NCBI RefSeq assembly: GCF_003545815.1
Contig: NZ_PDUW01000002.1
Span: 434,001-498,000, forward strand
Source: Pusillimonas caeni
GTDB lineage: Bacteria; Pseudomonadota; Gammaproteobacteria; Burkholderiales; Burkholderiaceae_B
Direction: 5' to 3'
DNA: 64,000 nucleotides
In this document: positions 28,406 through 36,891 of the stretch, in pieces
Numbering within the stretch: position 1 is the stretch's first letter
How the letters are laid out: every line of letters begins with the position of its first letter
Program-made: the position numbers and the translations under genes
Notes under the pieces: generated by a model
Seen by the model: only the letters and a program-made list of their open reading frames with translations
Told to the model about the DNA's origin: nothing
Database searches by the model: none

Positions 28406-28438
28406 GTGATATTCCGATATGGCATTACAGGGCTCGGT
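28243..28438. repeat. Direct repeat copy B (lysR 5' part and promoter)
   Basis: Partner of 18383-18578 in the same orientation, offset 9860 bases. The pair flanks the MarR-to-hicB segment and could support homologous excision or amplification of it. Confidence 0.9.
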
Positions 28439-28567
28439 TAATTCATGGTTATCTTATTTCATAATTGCGGCGGGCCTTATAAGATCACTCCAAGCGCCCG
28501 GTAGTGGCGCATGCCGAGCCCTGGCGTTGGCCGGGTTCGTTCCATGTTCTAGAACAGGAGGAGTCTC

Positions 28568-29719
28568 ATGTCCCGCACATTGCTCGCCATGCTTGCCGGC
28601 CTGGCGATGTCGCTCTCGTCGGCGTCGCACGCCGCGGATCCGATCAAGATAGGTTTTACCGGTACGTTTACCGGCCCCAACGCGTCCAACGGCATTCCCT
28701 ACCGCAACGCGGCCGAACTGTTCCCGCCCACGCTGGGCGGCAGCCCGGTGCAGTGGATCGTGCTGGACGACGGCGGCGATGCCACCAACGCCATGAAGAA
28801 CGCGCGACGCTTCGTCGACGTGGACAAGGTCGACGCCATCGTGGGCTCCACCTCTTCGCCCACGTCGATGACGCTGTTCGACATTGCCAACAGCAGCAAG
28901 ACGCCTCAGCTGGCCATGGCGCCGGTCTCCATCCCGGAAGACAAGCGGCCCTTCGTGTTCAACGTGTCGCAGCCGGTGCCGCTGATGTCGTCCGCCATTG
29001 TGGAAGACATGAAGAAGCAGGGTATCAAGACGGCGGCCTACATCGGCTATGCCGACGGCTGGGGCGACATGAACTGGGACATCTTCAAAGAGATGGCGCC
29101 CAAGGCCGGTGTCGAGGTGGTGGCCGAAGAGCGCTACAACCGCACCGACCCGTCGGTGATCGCCCAGGTGCTGAAGGTGGTGTCGGCCGATCCGGACGCG
29201 GTGTTCATCGGCGCTTCGACCACGCCGGCGGTGCTGCCGCACGTGACGCTGCGCGACCAGGGCTTCGAAGGGCTTATCTACCAGACGCACGGCACGGTGG
29301 CGCAGGCCTTTCTGGATTCGGGCGGCCAGGCGGTGGAGGGCGCCCGCATGCCCACCGGCCCCATGGTGGTGGTGGGCGACCTGCCCGACAGCAACCCCAT
29401 CAAGGCGGTGTCGCAGGACTTCATCGGGAAGTACCAAGCCAAGTGGGGCAAGGGCCCGGTGCCGGCGTTCGCGGGCACGGCGTGGGATGCCTTGCTGATT
29501 CTGGACGCGGCCGCGGCCAAGGCGCTGGAGGGCGGAGCCAAGCCGGGCACGGAGGCGTTTCGCGTTGCGCTGCGCGACGCCCTGCAGTCGGGGCAAGAGG
29601 TGGTGGGCACCAACGGCATCTTCAAGTACACGCCGGACGACCACTATGGGCTGGATGAACGCGCCCGCGTGATGGTAACGGTGAAAGAAGGCAAGTTCCG
29701 CCTGCTTGAAGACAAGTAA
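28568..29719 (+). CDS. Branched-chain amino acid-type ABC substrate-binding protein (LivK family)
   Basis: A 383-residue periplasmic binding protein with a Sec signal peptide ending near SSASHAAD. The mature part begins IKIGFTGTFTGPNA, typical of the Leu/Ile/Val-binding (type I periplasmic) fold, and continues with DDGGDATNAMKNARRFVDVD and VGSTSSPTSM. Members of this family in Burkholderiales often bind aromatic or keto acids rather than amino acids. It starts an operon with two permeases and two ATPases, and a strong GGAGGAG site precedes the ATG. Confidence 0.88.
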   Translation: MSRTLLAMLAGLAMSLSSASHAADPIKIGFTGTFTGPNASNGIPYRNAAELFPPTLGGSPVQWIVLDDGGDATNAMKNARRFVDVDKVDAIVGSTSSPTSMTLFDIANSSKTPQLAMAPVSIPEDKRPFVFNVSQPVPLMSSAIVEDMKKQGIKTAAYIGYADGWGDMNWDIFKEMAPKAGVEVVAEERYNRTDPSVIAQVLKVVSADPDAVFIGASTTPAVLPHVTLRDQGFEGLIYQTHGTVAQAFLDSGGQAVEGARMPTGPMVVVGDLPDSNPIKAVSQDFIGKYQAKWGKGPVPAFAGTAWDALLILDAAAAKALEGGAKPGTEAFRVALRDALQSGQEVVGTNGIFKYTPDDHYGLDERARVMVTVKEGKFRLLEDK

Positions 29720-29727
29720 AGGCCGCG

Positions 29728-30765
29728 ATGAACGCCACGATTGCCATTATGCTGACGCAGGACGGCCTGACGAACGGGCTGCTGTATGCCTTGATCGGCT
29801 TGTCGATCCTGCAGGTGTTTCTTGTGACGCGAGTGTTGTGGGTGCCGGCCGGCGAGGTGGTGGCGCTGGCCGCGCTGACCATGGGCGTGCTGAACACCGG
29901 CAAGGTGCCCGGCATGGTGTGGCTGCTGCCCTGCATAGGGCTGGCGGCGATGCTGTCGTGGCTGTGGTCGGCATGGCGCGCTCGCACCTGGCGCGGACTG
30001 GGCGGGCAATTGCTGGCCAATATCGTCTACCCGGTGGCGGCCGGCGCGCTGGTGGCCTGGATGGCGCCCATGCCGCTGTCGCCACTGCTGCGCGGGCTGC
30101 TGACGCTGCTGCTGGTGGCGCCGCTGGGGCCGCTGCTGTACACGGCGGTGTTCCGGCCCATTCTGCATACTTCGGTGCTGACCAAGCTGATCGTGGCGGT
30201 GGCCCTGCATACGGTGCTGACGGGGGCGGGGCTGTATTTCTTCGGGGCCGAGGGGCTGCGCTCGGCGCCCATCATCAGCGGCCGGCTCGATGTGGGCTTT
30301 ACGCGGCTGTCTTACCAGTTGATTTTGGTGGCCGCGGTGTCGCTGGTGCTGATGATCGCTCTGTGGCTGTTCTTTGAACGCAGCTTGTGGGGCAAGGCGC
30401 TGCGGGCCACGGCCATGAATCGGCTGGGCGCCCGGCTGGTCGCCATCCGCATCCAAAGCTCGGGGCTCATCGCTTTTGGTATTGCGGGCTTTATCGGCGC
30501 GCTGGCCGGGGTGCTTATTTCGCCCATCACCACGGTGTACTACGACTCGGGCTTCCTGCTGGCGCTCAAGGGCTTCATCGGCGTGGTGTGCGCGGGCATG
30601 GTCAGCTTCCCGCTGACGGTGCTGGGCGCGCTGGGGGTGGGGGTGCTGGACGCCTTTGCTTCTTTCTACACCTCTTCCATGCGCGACGTGATCGTGTTTT
30701 CGGCGCTGGTGCCCATTTTGATGTGGAGATCGCTTTATGCCCACCATGGGGACGATGAATCATGA
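29728..30765 (+). CDS. ABC transporter permease, LivH family
   Basis: A 345-residue membrane protein with about eight to nine spans and the LivH layout: QDGLTNGLLYALIGLSILQV near the N-terminus and RATAMNRLGARLVAI in the large cytoplasmic loop, where the coupling segment of LivH lies. It ends with an ATGA overlap to the next gene. It pairs with the LivM half of the fused protein to form the inner-membrane channel. Confidence 0.87.
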   Translation: MNATIAIMLTQDGLTNGLLYALIGLSILQVFLVTRVLWVPAGEVVALAALTMGVLNTGKVPGMVWLLPCIGLAAMLSWLWSAWRARTWRGLGGQLLANIVYPVAAGALVAWMAPMPLSPLLRGLLTLLLVAPLGPLLYTAVFRPILHTSVLTKLIVAVALHTVLTGAGLYFFGAEGLRSAPIISGRLDVGFTRLSYQLILVAAVSLVLMIALWLFFERSLWGKALRATAMNRLGARLVAIRIQSSGLIAFGIAGFIGALAGVLISPITTVYYDSGFLLALKGFIGVVCAGMVSFPLTVLGALGVGVLDAFASFYTSSMRDVIVFSALVPILMWRSLYAHHGDDES

Positions 30766-32540
30766 AGCGGCGTACTGATCGTCTGGGCTGGTGGGCGGCG
30801 CTGGCGGCGGCGGTGCTGGTGCTGGGGCCGCTGCTGCTGCCGGCGGCGGCGATTACGCCCTTGAACTATATTGGGCTGCACGCCCTGGTGTGCCTGGGGC
30901 TGGTGCTGCTGGCCGGCATGGCGGGGCTGACCTCTTTCGGGCAGGCGGCCTTCGTGGGGCTGGGGGCGTATACCTCGGCGGTGCTGGTCACCTCGCTGGG
31001 CTGGTCGCCCTGGATGTCGCTGCCGGCCTCGCTGCTGGTGGCGGGCGCCAGCGCCTGGGTGCTGGGCTGGCTCACCATCAGCCTTTCCAGCCACTATCTG
31101 GTGCTGGGCACCATGGCCTGGGGCATGAGCCTGTACTACCTGTTCGGCAATGTGGCGGGGCTGGGCGGCTATAACGGCATCGGCGGCGTGCCGCCGATAC
31201 GCCTGGACTGGCTGGGCTTGAGCGTGCAGCAGAGTTTCTTCGTGCTGATCTGGCTGTTCAACGCCCTGGCCTTCCTGGTGGTGCGCAATCTGCTCGACAG
31301 CCGCATGGGCCGCGCCATACGCAGCCTGAAAGACCCAGTCATGGCGCAGGCCTTCGGGGTGTGGACGACGCGGCTCAATGTGTCGATTTTTGTATTCGCG
31401 GCGATATTGGCCGGCTTGTCGGGCTGGCTCAATGTGCATTACGTAAGCGTGGTCAACCCGGGGCCCTTCGGCATCGGCGCGTCGATCGACTACCTCTTCA
31501 TGGCGGTGGTGGGCGGCACGTCCAGCCTGGCGGGCGCGCTGCTGGGCCCGGCGGTGGTCGAGCTGCTGCGCACGGTGGTGCGCGACACGGTGCCCGGCCT
31601 GATGGGCGTGGGGGGCAGCTTCGAGATCATGGTGTTCGGGGTGGTGGTGATACTGCTGCTGCGCGGCTCGGGCGACGGGCTGATGGCGCTGTTTCGCCGC
31701 GGCGCCGCCGGCCGCGGCGGGCCGGTGGCGCCCGCCAGCGCCGAGCCGTATCCGCGCCGCGACCGGCTCGAAAAGGGCGCGCCCCTGCTCGAGGTGCGCG
31801 GCCTCGTCAAGCGCTTCGGCGGCCTGACCGCGGTGGATGCGGTGGAGTTCAAGGTGGCGGCCGGCGAACTGCTGGGCGTCATCGGCCCCAACGGCGCGGG
31901 CAAAAGCTCTTTGTTCAATGTGCTGACGGGGGTGCTGGCGCCCACCGAGGGCCAGGTGCTGTTCCAGGGCCGCTCCATCGCGGGCCTGAACCCGCGCCGC
32001 ATATCGAAGCTGGGCATCAGCCGCAGCTTCCAGCACGTGCGCATCCGGCCCGACATGACGGTGCTGGAGAACGTGGCGCTGGGCGCCTACGGCCGGGGCG
32101 GGCCGGGCCTGATCGAGTCCATGCTGCGGCTGGACCGGGCCGAAGAGGCGCGCATCTTGTTCGAGGCGCAGCGCCAGCTCGAGCGCGTGGGCCTGGCCGA
32201 CGTGGCGGGCCAGCCGGCGGGTTCGCTGCCGCTGGGCCAGCAGCGCCTGGTGGAGATTGCGCGTTCGCTGGCCGGCGACCCGGTATTGCTGCTGCTGGAC
32301 GAGCCGGCGGCCGGCCTGCGCTTCCAGGAAAAAGCGGCGCTGGGCGACCTGCTGCGCCAGTTGCGCGAAGAGGGGGTCACCATGCTGCTGGTGGAACACG
32401 ATATGGATTTCGTCATGAACCTGGTGGACCGACTGGTGGTGTTGCAGTACGGCAAGCGCATCGCCATGGGGCCGGTGGACCAGGTGCGCGGCGACCCCAA
32501 GGTGATAGAAGCCTATCTGGGCGGCATGGAGGCCACGTGA
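30762..32540 (+). CDS. Fused LivM permease and LivG ATPase
   Basis: A 592-residue fusion. Residues 1 to about 310 are a LivM permease with eight to ten spans (for example AGMAGLTSFGQAAFVGLGAY and RAIRSLKDPVMAQAFGV). After a linker, residues about 340-592 are a LivG-type ABC ATPase with Walker A GPNGAGKSS (about 375-383), the variant signature LPLGQQRLVEIA, Walker B LLLLDEPAAGL and the switch histidine in LLVEHDMDF. LivMG fusions are known in proteobacteria and fix a 1:1 subunit ratio. Confidence 0.9.
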   Translation: MKRRTDRLGWWAALAAAVLVLGPLLLPAAAITPLNYIGLHALVCLGLVLLAGMAGLTSFGQAAFVGLGAYTSAVLVTSLGWSPWMSLPASLLVAGASAWVLGWLTISLSSHYLVLGTMAWGMSLYYLFGNVAGLGGYNGIGGVPPIRLDWLGLSVQQSFFVLIWLFNALAFLVVRNLLDSRMGRAIRSLKDPVMAQAFGVWTTRLNVSIFVFAAILAGLSGWLNVHYVSVVNPGPFGIGASIDYLFMAVVGGTSSLAGALLGPAVVELLRTVVRDTVPGLMGVGGSFEIMVFGVVVILLLRGSGDGLMALFRRGAAGRGGPVAPASAEPYPRRDRLEKGAPLLEVRGLVKRFGGLTAVDAVEFKVAAGELLGVIGPNGAGKSSLFNVLTGVLAPTEGQVLFQGRSIAGLNPRRISKLGISRSFQHVRIRPDMTVLENVALGAYGRGGPGLIESMLRLDRAEEARILFEAQRQLERVGLADVAGQPAGSLPLGQQRLVEIARSLAGDPVLLLLDEPAAGLRFQEKAALGDLLRQLREEGVTMLLVEHDMDFVMNLVDRLVVLQYGKRIAMGPVDQVRGDPKVIEAYLGGMEAT

Positions 32541-33277
32541 TGAGCACGCTGTTGCGGGTGCAAGACCTGAAGGTCAGCTACGGCAAGATCGACGCGGTGC
32601 TGGGTGTGGGCCTGGCCATGGACGAGGGCAGCGTGGTGTCCATCGTGGGGCCCAACGGGGCGGGCAAGTCCAGCCTGCTCAACGCGCTGGTGGGCAGCGT
32701 GCCTTCGACCGGCGCGGTCGAGTACGCCGGCCGCAGGGTGGACGGCTGGCTGATCGAAGAACGGGTGGAACACGGGCTGTGCCTGGTGCCCGAGCGGCGC
32801 GAGCTGTTCGGCGACCTGTCGGTGGCCGACAACCTCGACCTGGGGGCGTTTCGCTATCGCGGCTCCAAAGACCCCGAAACCACCCGCACGCGCGATTGGC
32901 TGCTTACCGTGTTTCCGCGCCTGAAAGAGCGCTTGGACCAGAAGGCGGGCACATTGTCGGGCGGCGAGCAGCAGATGCTGGCCCTGAGCCGGGCGCTGAT
33001 GTCGCGCCCGCGCCTGCTGCTGCTGGACGAGCCTTCGCTGGGGCTGGCGCCGCTGATCGTGCGGGAGATCTTCAAGGTGATCGTGTCGCTGCGCGATCAT
33101 GACATGTCGGTGCTGGTGGTGGAGCAGAACGCCCGCATCGCGCTGGAAAGTTCGGATTACTGCTATGTGATGGAGGGCGGCCGCTTTGCCCTGCAGGGGC
33201 CGGCTAGCGAGCTGGCGCAGGACCCGCAAGTGGTCGCCACCTATCTGGGTACGTCAACGGTTAAGCAAGGAGCATGA
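32540..33277 (+). CDS. ABC transporter ATPase, LivF family
   Basis: A 245-residue ABC ATPase starting at ATG 32540, which overlaps the stop of the LivMG gene (TGATG). Motifs are Walker A GPNGAGKSS, the LVPERRELFGDLSVADNL region typical of LivF, signature LSGGEQQMLALSRAL and Walker B LLLLDEPSLGLAP. It completes the five-part uptake system. Confidence 0.9.
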   Translation: MSTLLRVQDLKVSYGKIDAVLGVGLAMDEGSVVSIVGPNGAGKSSLLNALVGSVPSTGAVEYAGRRVDGWLIEERVEHGLCLVPERRELFGDLSVADNLDLGAFRYRGSKDPETTRTRDWLLTVFPRLKERLDQKAGTLSGGEQQMLALSRALMSRPRLLLLDEPSLGLAPLIVREIFKVIVSLRDHDMSVLVVEQNARIALESSDYCYVMEGGRFALQGPASELAQDPQVVATYLGTSTVKQGA

Positions 33278-34485
33278 TAGTGACGGACATTGCCATTCCC
33301 TACGGGGCTTATTGGTCTACGCCTTTTGCGCGCTGGCAGGGCAGCTTCGCCCATTTGCACAGCCTGAAGTTCGCGGCCCATGTGGCCAAGGGCGCGCTGC
33401 AGCGCCGCAACCTCGACGTGAGCGTCTTCGATCATGCGGCGCTGGGCATGTCGGTGCCGCAGCGCGGCGCCTTCTTCGGCCTGCCCTGGCTCATGGCCCA
33501 GCTGGGCTCGGAAAACGTGGCCGGCCCCACCATCAGCCAGGCTTGCGCCACCGGCGCGCGGCTGCTGCAGTCGGTGGCCTCCACCGTGCGCGAGGGCGAT
33601 GCCTCGGTGGCGCTGGCCGTGGCGGCCGACCGCGTGTCCAACGGGCCGCACATCTACTATCCGGCGCCGGACGGCCCCGGCGGCACGGGCGAGCACGAGA
33701 ACTGGGTGCTGGACAATTTCAACTGCGATCCCAACACCGGCTTCAACATGCTGAAGACGGCCGAGAACGTGGCGGCGGAATACGGCTTGACCACCGAACA
33801 GCAGAACGAACTGACCCTGCTGCGCTACCAGCAGTATGAAGAGGCGCTGGAGGACGACAGCGCCTTCCTGAAGCGATTCATGGACCTGCCTTTCAGCGTG
33901 CCCGATGCCCGCTTCCGGCGCGAGCAAAGCGTGCTGCAGGGCGACGAGGGCATCTTCCCCACCTCGGCCGAGGGCCTGGCCAAGCTCAAGCCGGTGATGG
34001 AAGGCGGCACGGTCACCTTCGGCGGGCAGACTCATCCGGCCGACGGCAATGCCGGCATGGTGGTCACCACGCCCGAGCGCGCGGCCGAACTCTCGCGCGA
34101 CCGCAAGGTGGGCATACGGCTGGTGTCGTTCGGGCAATCGCGGGTGAAGGCCGCCTTCATGCCGGCGGCGCCGGCGCCGGCCGCGCGCCGCGCCCTGGAG
34201 GCGGCGGGCCTGAAGGCAAGCGACCTGGCGGCCGTCAAGACCCACAACCCCTTCATCGTCAACGACCTGGTCATGTCCCAGGAGCTGGGCATCGATGCGC
34301 GCAAGATGAACCGCTTCGGCTGCTCGCTGGTGTGGGGCCATCCGCAGGCGCCCATGGGCATACGCGGCGTGATCGAACTGATCGAAGAGCTGGTGATCAT
34401 CGGCGGCGGCTACGGCCTTTTCGTGGGCTGCGCGGCGGGCGACTCGGCCATGGCGGTGGTTGTGAAGGTGCAGGACGCATCATGA
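33274..34485 (+). CDS. Thiolase-superfamily protein (atypical)
   Basis: A 403-residue thiolase-like protein. The nucleophile Cys lies near residue 91 in SQACATGARLL. A HNPF motif supplies the second-domain histidine in place of HExF. GHPQAPMG replaces the usual GHPxGxTG, and GCAAGDSA replaces the C-terminal GGGQG-type loop while keeping a cysteine. The catalytic set Cys/His/His/Cys is therefore plausible but the loops differ from biosynthetic thiolases. It may perform thiolytic cleavage of an unusual acyl-CoA, and it overlaps livF and the ligase gene by four bases each. Confidence 0.8.
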   Translation: MIVTDIAIPYGAYWSTPFARWQGSFAHLHSLKFAAHVAKGALQRRNLDVSVFDHAALGMSVPQRGAFFGLPWLMAQLGSENVAGPTISQACATGARLLQSVASTVREGDASVALAVAADRVSNGPHIYYPAPDGPGGTGEHENWVLDNFNCDPNTGFNMLKTAENVAAEYGLTTEQQNELTLLRYQQYEEALEDDSAFLKRFMDLPFSVPDARFRREQSVLQGDEGIFPTSAEGLAKLKPVMEGGTVTFGGQTHPADGNAGMVVTTPERAAELSRDRKVGIRLVSFGQSRVKAAFMPAAPAPAARRALEAAGLKASDLAAVKTHNPFIVNDLVMSQELGIDARKMNRFGCSLVWGHPQAPMGIRGVIELIEELVIIGGGYGLFVGCAAGDSAMAVVVKVQDAS

Positions 34486-36038
34486 GCGCTTATTCCATGC
34501 CGCATGTATGGCCGACGGTGGTGCACATGCTGGACGATGCGGCCCGCCGTGCGCCCGACCATATCGCACTGATTTGCGATGAAGAACAGCTCACCTATCG
34601 GCAATATGCGGCCTGCGTCAGCGGCTTGGCCGGCGAGCTGAACCGGGCGGGGCTGGGCGAGGGCGAGCGCGTGGTGGTGTACATGGCCAACTCGCTGGAC
34701 GTGGCGATTGCCATATACGGCGTGCAGGCCGCGGGCGCCCAGGTGGTGCCGATGAACCCGGCCTATACCGTCAGCGAGCTGAAGCAGGTGCTTGAAAACG
34801 CCAATGCGCGCGGCATTGTCTACGATGAGGCGGGCCGCGCGGTGGTGGAGCAGGTGCTGGCCGGCTTCGACGTGAGCTATTGCGTGGGGGCCTGCGAGGG
34901 CTCGCAGCGCCTGACGCGCTGGGCCGGCCAGGCCGAGCTGGCCGATTCGCTGCCGCTGCCGCTGCCCGAGCCCGATGCGCCCGCCATTCTGCAATACACG
35001 GGCGGCACCACCGGCGTGCCGAAGGGCGTGAGCCTGCGGCACAGCGCCGTGTCGTCCAATATCAGCCAGCGCGAAGCGCTGGTGCCCACGCGCGCGGGAC
35101 AAGAGCGCGTGCTGGCGATTACGCCGCTGTTCCATTCCTATGCCATGGCCATGGGCCTGTACCTGGCGGTGTATGCGCGCAGCACCCTGGTCATCGTGCC
35201 GCGCTATCGGCCCGACATCGTGCTGGAGGCGATCGAGCGCGAGCACATCACGCTGATGCTGGGCAGCCCCACCATTTATGCGGGGCTCATGGGTTATGAA
35301 GGTTTTGCGCAGGCCGACCTGAGTTCGCTGAGGCTGTGTTCATCGGGCTCCTCGGCCTTGTCCGAGGAAACGCTGCGCCGCTGGGAGGCGGCCACGGGCT
35401 GTACCGTGTGCGAAGGCTATGGCCAGACCGAGGCCGGCCCGGTCATCGCCTACAACCCCCTGCACGGCGTGCGCAAGACGGGCGCGGTGGGCGTGGCCGT
35501 GCCCGACACCGAGATCCAGATCGTCGACGTGCAGGACAGCGACAAGGTGCTGCCGACGGGCGAGGTGGGCGAGATCCGCGTGCGGGGTCCGCAGCTGATG
35601 ACGGGCTACTACGGCCGTCCGCAGGAAACCGCCGAGGCCCTGCGCGGCGGCTGGCTGTACACCGGCGACATCGGCAGGCTGGACGACGAGGGCTATCTCA
35701 CCATCTGCGACCGCAAGAAGGAAATGGCCATCGTCAGCGGCTTCAACGTCTATCCGCGCGAGATCGAAGAGGCCCTGTTCCGCCACCCCGGCGTGAAAGA
35801 AGCGGCCGTCATCGGCGTGCCCGATGCCTATCGCGGCGAGGTGCTGGTGGCCTATGTCATCGCCGACTCGGGCGTCGGCGAGCAGGATGTCGCCGACTTC
35901 CTGGCCCAGCGCCTGGTCAAGTACAAATGGCCCTCGGCCATTCATCTGGTCGATTCCCTGCCCCGCACGGGCGTGGGCAAGATCGACAAGAAGTCCCTGC
36001 GTGCCCTGATGGCGGAGGAAAGCAATGGAAAACACTGA
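34482..36038 (+). CDS. Acyl-CoA synthetase (AMP-forming)
   Basis: A 518-residue ANL-superfamily ligase starting at ATG 34482. It overlaps the thiolase stop codon. Motifs are QYTGGTTGVPKGVS (A3 P-loop), GYGQTEAGP (A5), YTGDIGRLDDEGYL and CDRKKE (A7-A8), and a C-terminal GVGKIDKKSLR with the adenylation lysine. It activates a carboxylic acid to its CoA thioester using ATP, presumably the acid imported by the adjacent ABC system. Similar ligases take medium-chain, aryl or cyclohexyl acids, and the specificity cannot be read here. Confidence 0.9.
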   Translation: MSAYSMPHVWPTVVHMLDDAARRAPDHIALICDEEQLTYRQYAACVSGLAGELNRAGLGEGERVVVYMANSLDVAIAIYGVQAAGAQVVPMNPAYTVSELKQVLENANARGIVYDEAGRAVVEQVLAGFDVSYCVGACEGSQRLTRWAGQAELADSLPLPLPEPDAPAILQYTGGTTGVPKGVSLRHSAVSSNISQREALVPTRAGQERVLAITPLFHSYAMAMGLYLAVYARSTLVIVPRYRPDIVLEAIEREHITLMLGSPTIYAGLMGYEGFAQADLSSLRLCSSGSSALSEETLRRWEAATGCTVCEGYGQTEAGPVIAYNPLHGVRKTGAVGVAVPDTEIQIVDVQDSDKVLPTGEVGEIRVRGPQLMTGYYGRPQETAEALRGGWLYTGDIGRLDDEGYLTICDRKKEMAIVSGFNVYPREIEEALFRHPGVKEAAVIGVPDAYRGEVLVAYVIADSGVGEQDVADFLAQRLVKYKWPSAIHLVDSLPRTGVGKIDKKSLRALMAEESNGKH

Positions 36039-36786
36039 ACAGTTCACCGGCATGTCGCAAGTGGAGCGGCAGATGCGCGTCGACCTGGCCGCCTGCTATC
36101 GCCTGGCGGCGCTGTACGGCATGAGCGACCTGATCGCCACCCACATCAGCGCGCGCCTGCCCGACGAGGACGGGCGCGAGGTATTCCTGATCAACCCCTA
36201 CGGCATGCTGTTCGATGAAATCACGGCGTCGTCGCTGGTGAAGATCGACAGCGAGGGCAATGCCTTGTCCGCCACCGAGCATCCCGTCAACTGGGCGGGC
36301 TTCGTCATCCACAGCACCATCCATGCGGCGCGCCCGGACGTGGCGTGCGTCATGCATACCCACACCCGGGCCGGCGTGGCGGTAAGCGCCCAGCCCAGGG
36401 GGCTGCTGCCCATTTCGCAGCAGTCGACGCTGATATTGAATTCGCTCGCCTACCACGATTACGAAGGGCTTGCGGTGCACGACGACGAGCGCGCCCGCCT
36501 GCGCAACGACCTGGGCGACGCCGAGTGGTTCATGCTGCGCAACCACGGCCTGCTGACGGTGGGGCCCACCATCGCCCACGCCTTCTGGTCCATGTACATC
36601 TTTGAAACCGCCTGCCAGATCCAGCTATCGGCCCAGGCGGGGGGCGAGCTGCTGGAAATCGACCCGCAGGTATTGGCGGGCGTGGAGGCCGCCCTGGAGA
36701 AGATGGGCACCGCCCACCCGGCCCTGCTGGCCTGGCCGGCCCTGCTGCGGCGGCTCGACAGGCTATTGCCGGGTTATCGCGACTAA
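36025..36786 (+). CDS. Class II aldolase/adducin-family protein
   Basis: A 253-residue class II aldolase-family protein. Zinc-binding histidines occur in VMHTHTRAGVA, and a further one in LRNHGLLTVG. The family performs retro-aldol cleavage or decarboxylation of hydroxy acids with a divalent metal. The start is ATG 36025, 14 bases inside the ligase gene, with a GGAGGAAA site, so translation is coupled. The substrate is probably an intermediate of the same pathway. Confidence 0.85.
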   Translation: MENTEQFTGMSQVERQMRVDLAACYRLAALYGMSDLIATHISARLPDEDGREVFLINPYGMLFDEITASSLVKIDSEGNALSATEHPVNWAGFVIHSTIHAARPDVACVMHTHTRAGVAVSAQPRGLLPISQQSTLILNSLAYHDYEGLAVHDDERARLRNDLGDAEWFMLRNHGLLTVGPTIAHAFWSMYIFETACQIQLSAQAGGELLEIDPQVLAGVEAALEKMGTAHPALLAWPALLRRLDRLLPGYRD

Positions 36787-36809
36787 GGCGGGCGTGGCCG
36801 GGAGTCGGC

Positions 36810-36866
36810 GGCCCTCGGCGCAAAACGCCGAGAGCCGGAAAAAATCGCCCGCTGGCCGCCAGCGGG
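36810..36866 (+). other. Two tandem hairpins before the dioxygenase gene
   Basis: The first has arms CTCGGCG (36814-36820) and CGCCGAG (36826-36832), extended by a further GGC/GCC pair. The second has arms CCCGCTGG (36848-36855) and CCAGCGGG (36859-36866). No T-run follows, so they are not a standard terminator. They may stabilise the cut 5' end of the downstream message or set relative expression in the operon. Confidence 0.6.
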
Positions 36867-36891
36867 AACATCACAGGTAGGAGACAGAGAC

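Noticed and set aside
28504-36130. Very long open frames in alternative phases of the GC-rich Liv/ligase region
   Set aside because: They are Gly/Arg/Ala-rich shadows of the real genes, caused by high GC at third codon positions, and contain no domains.
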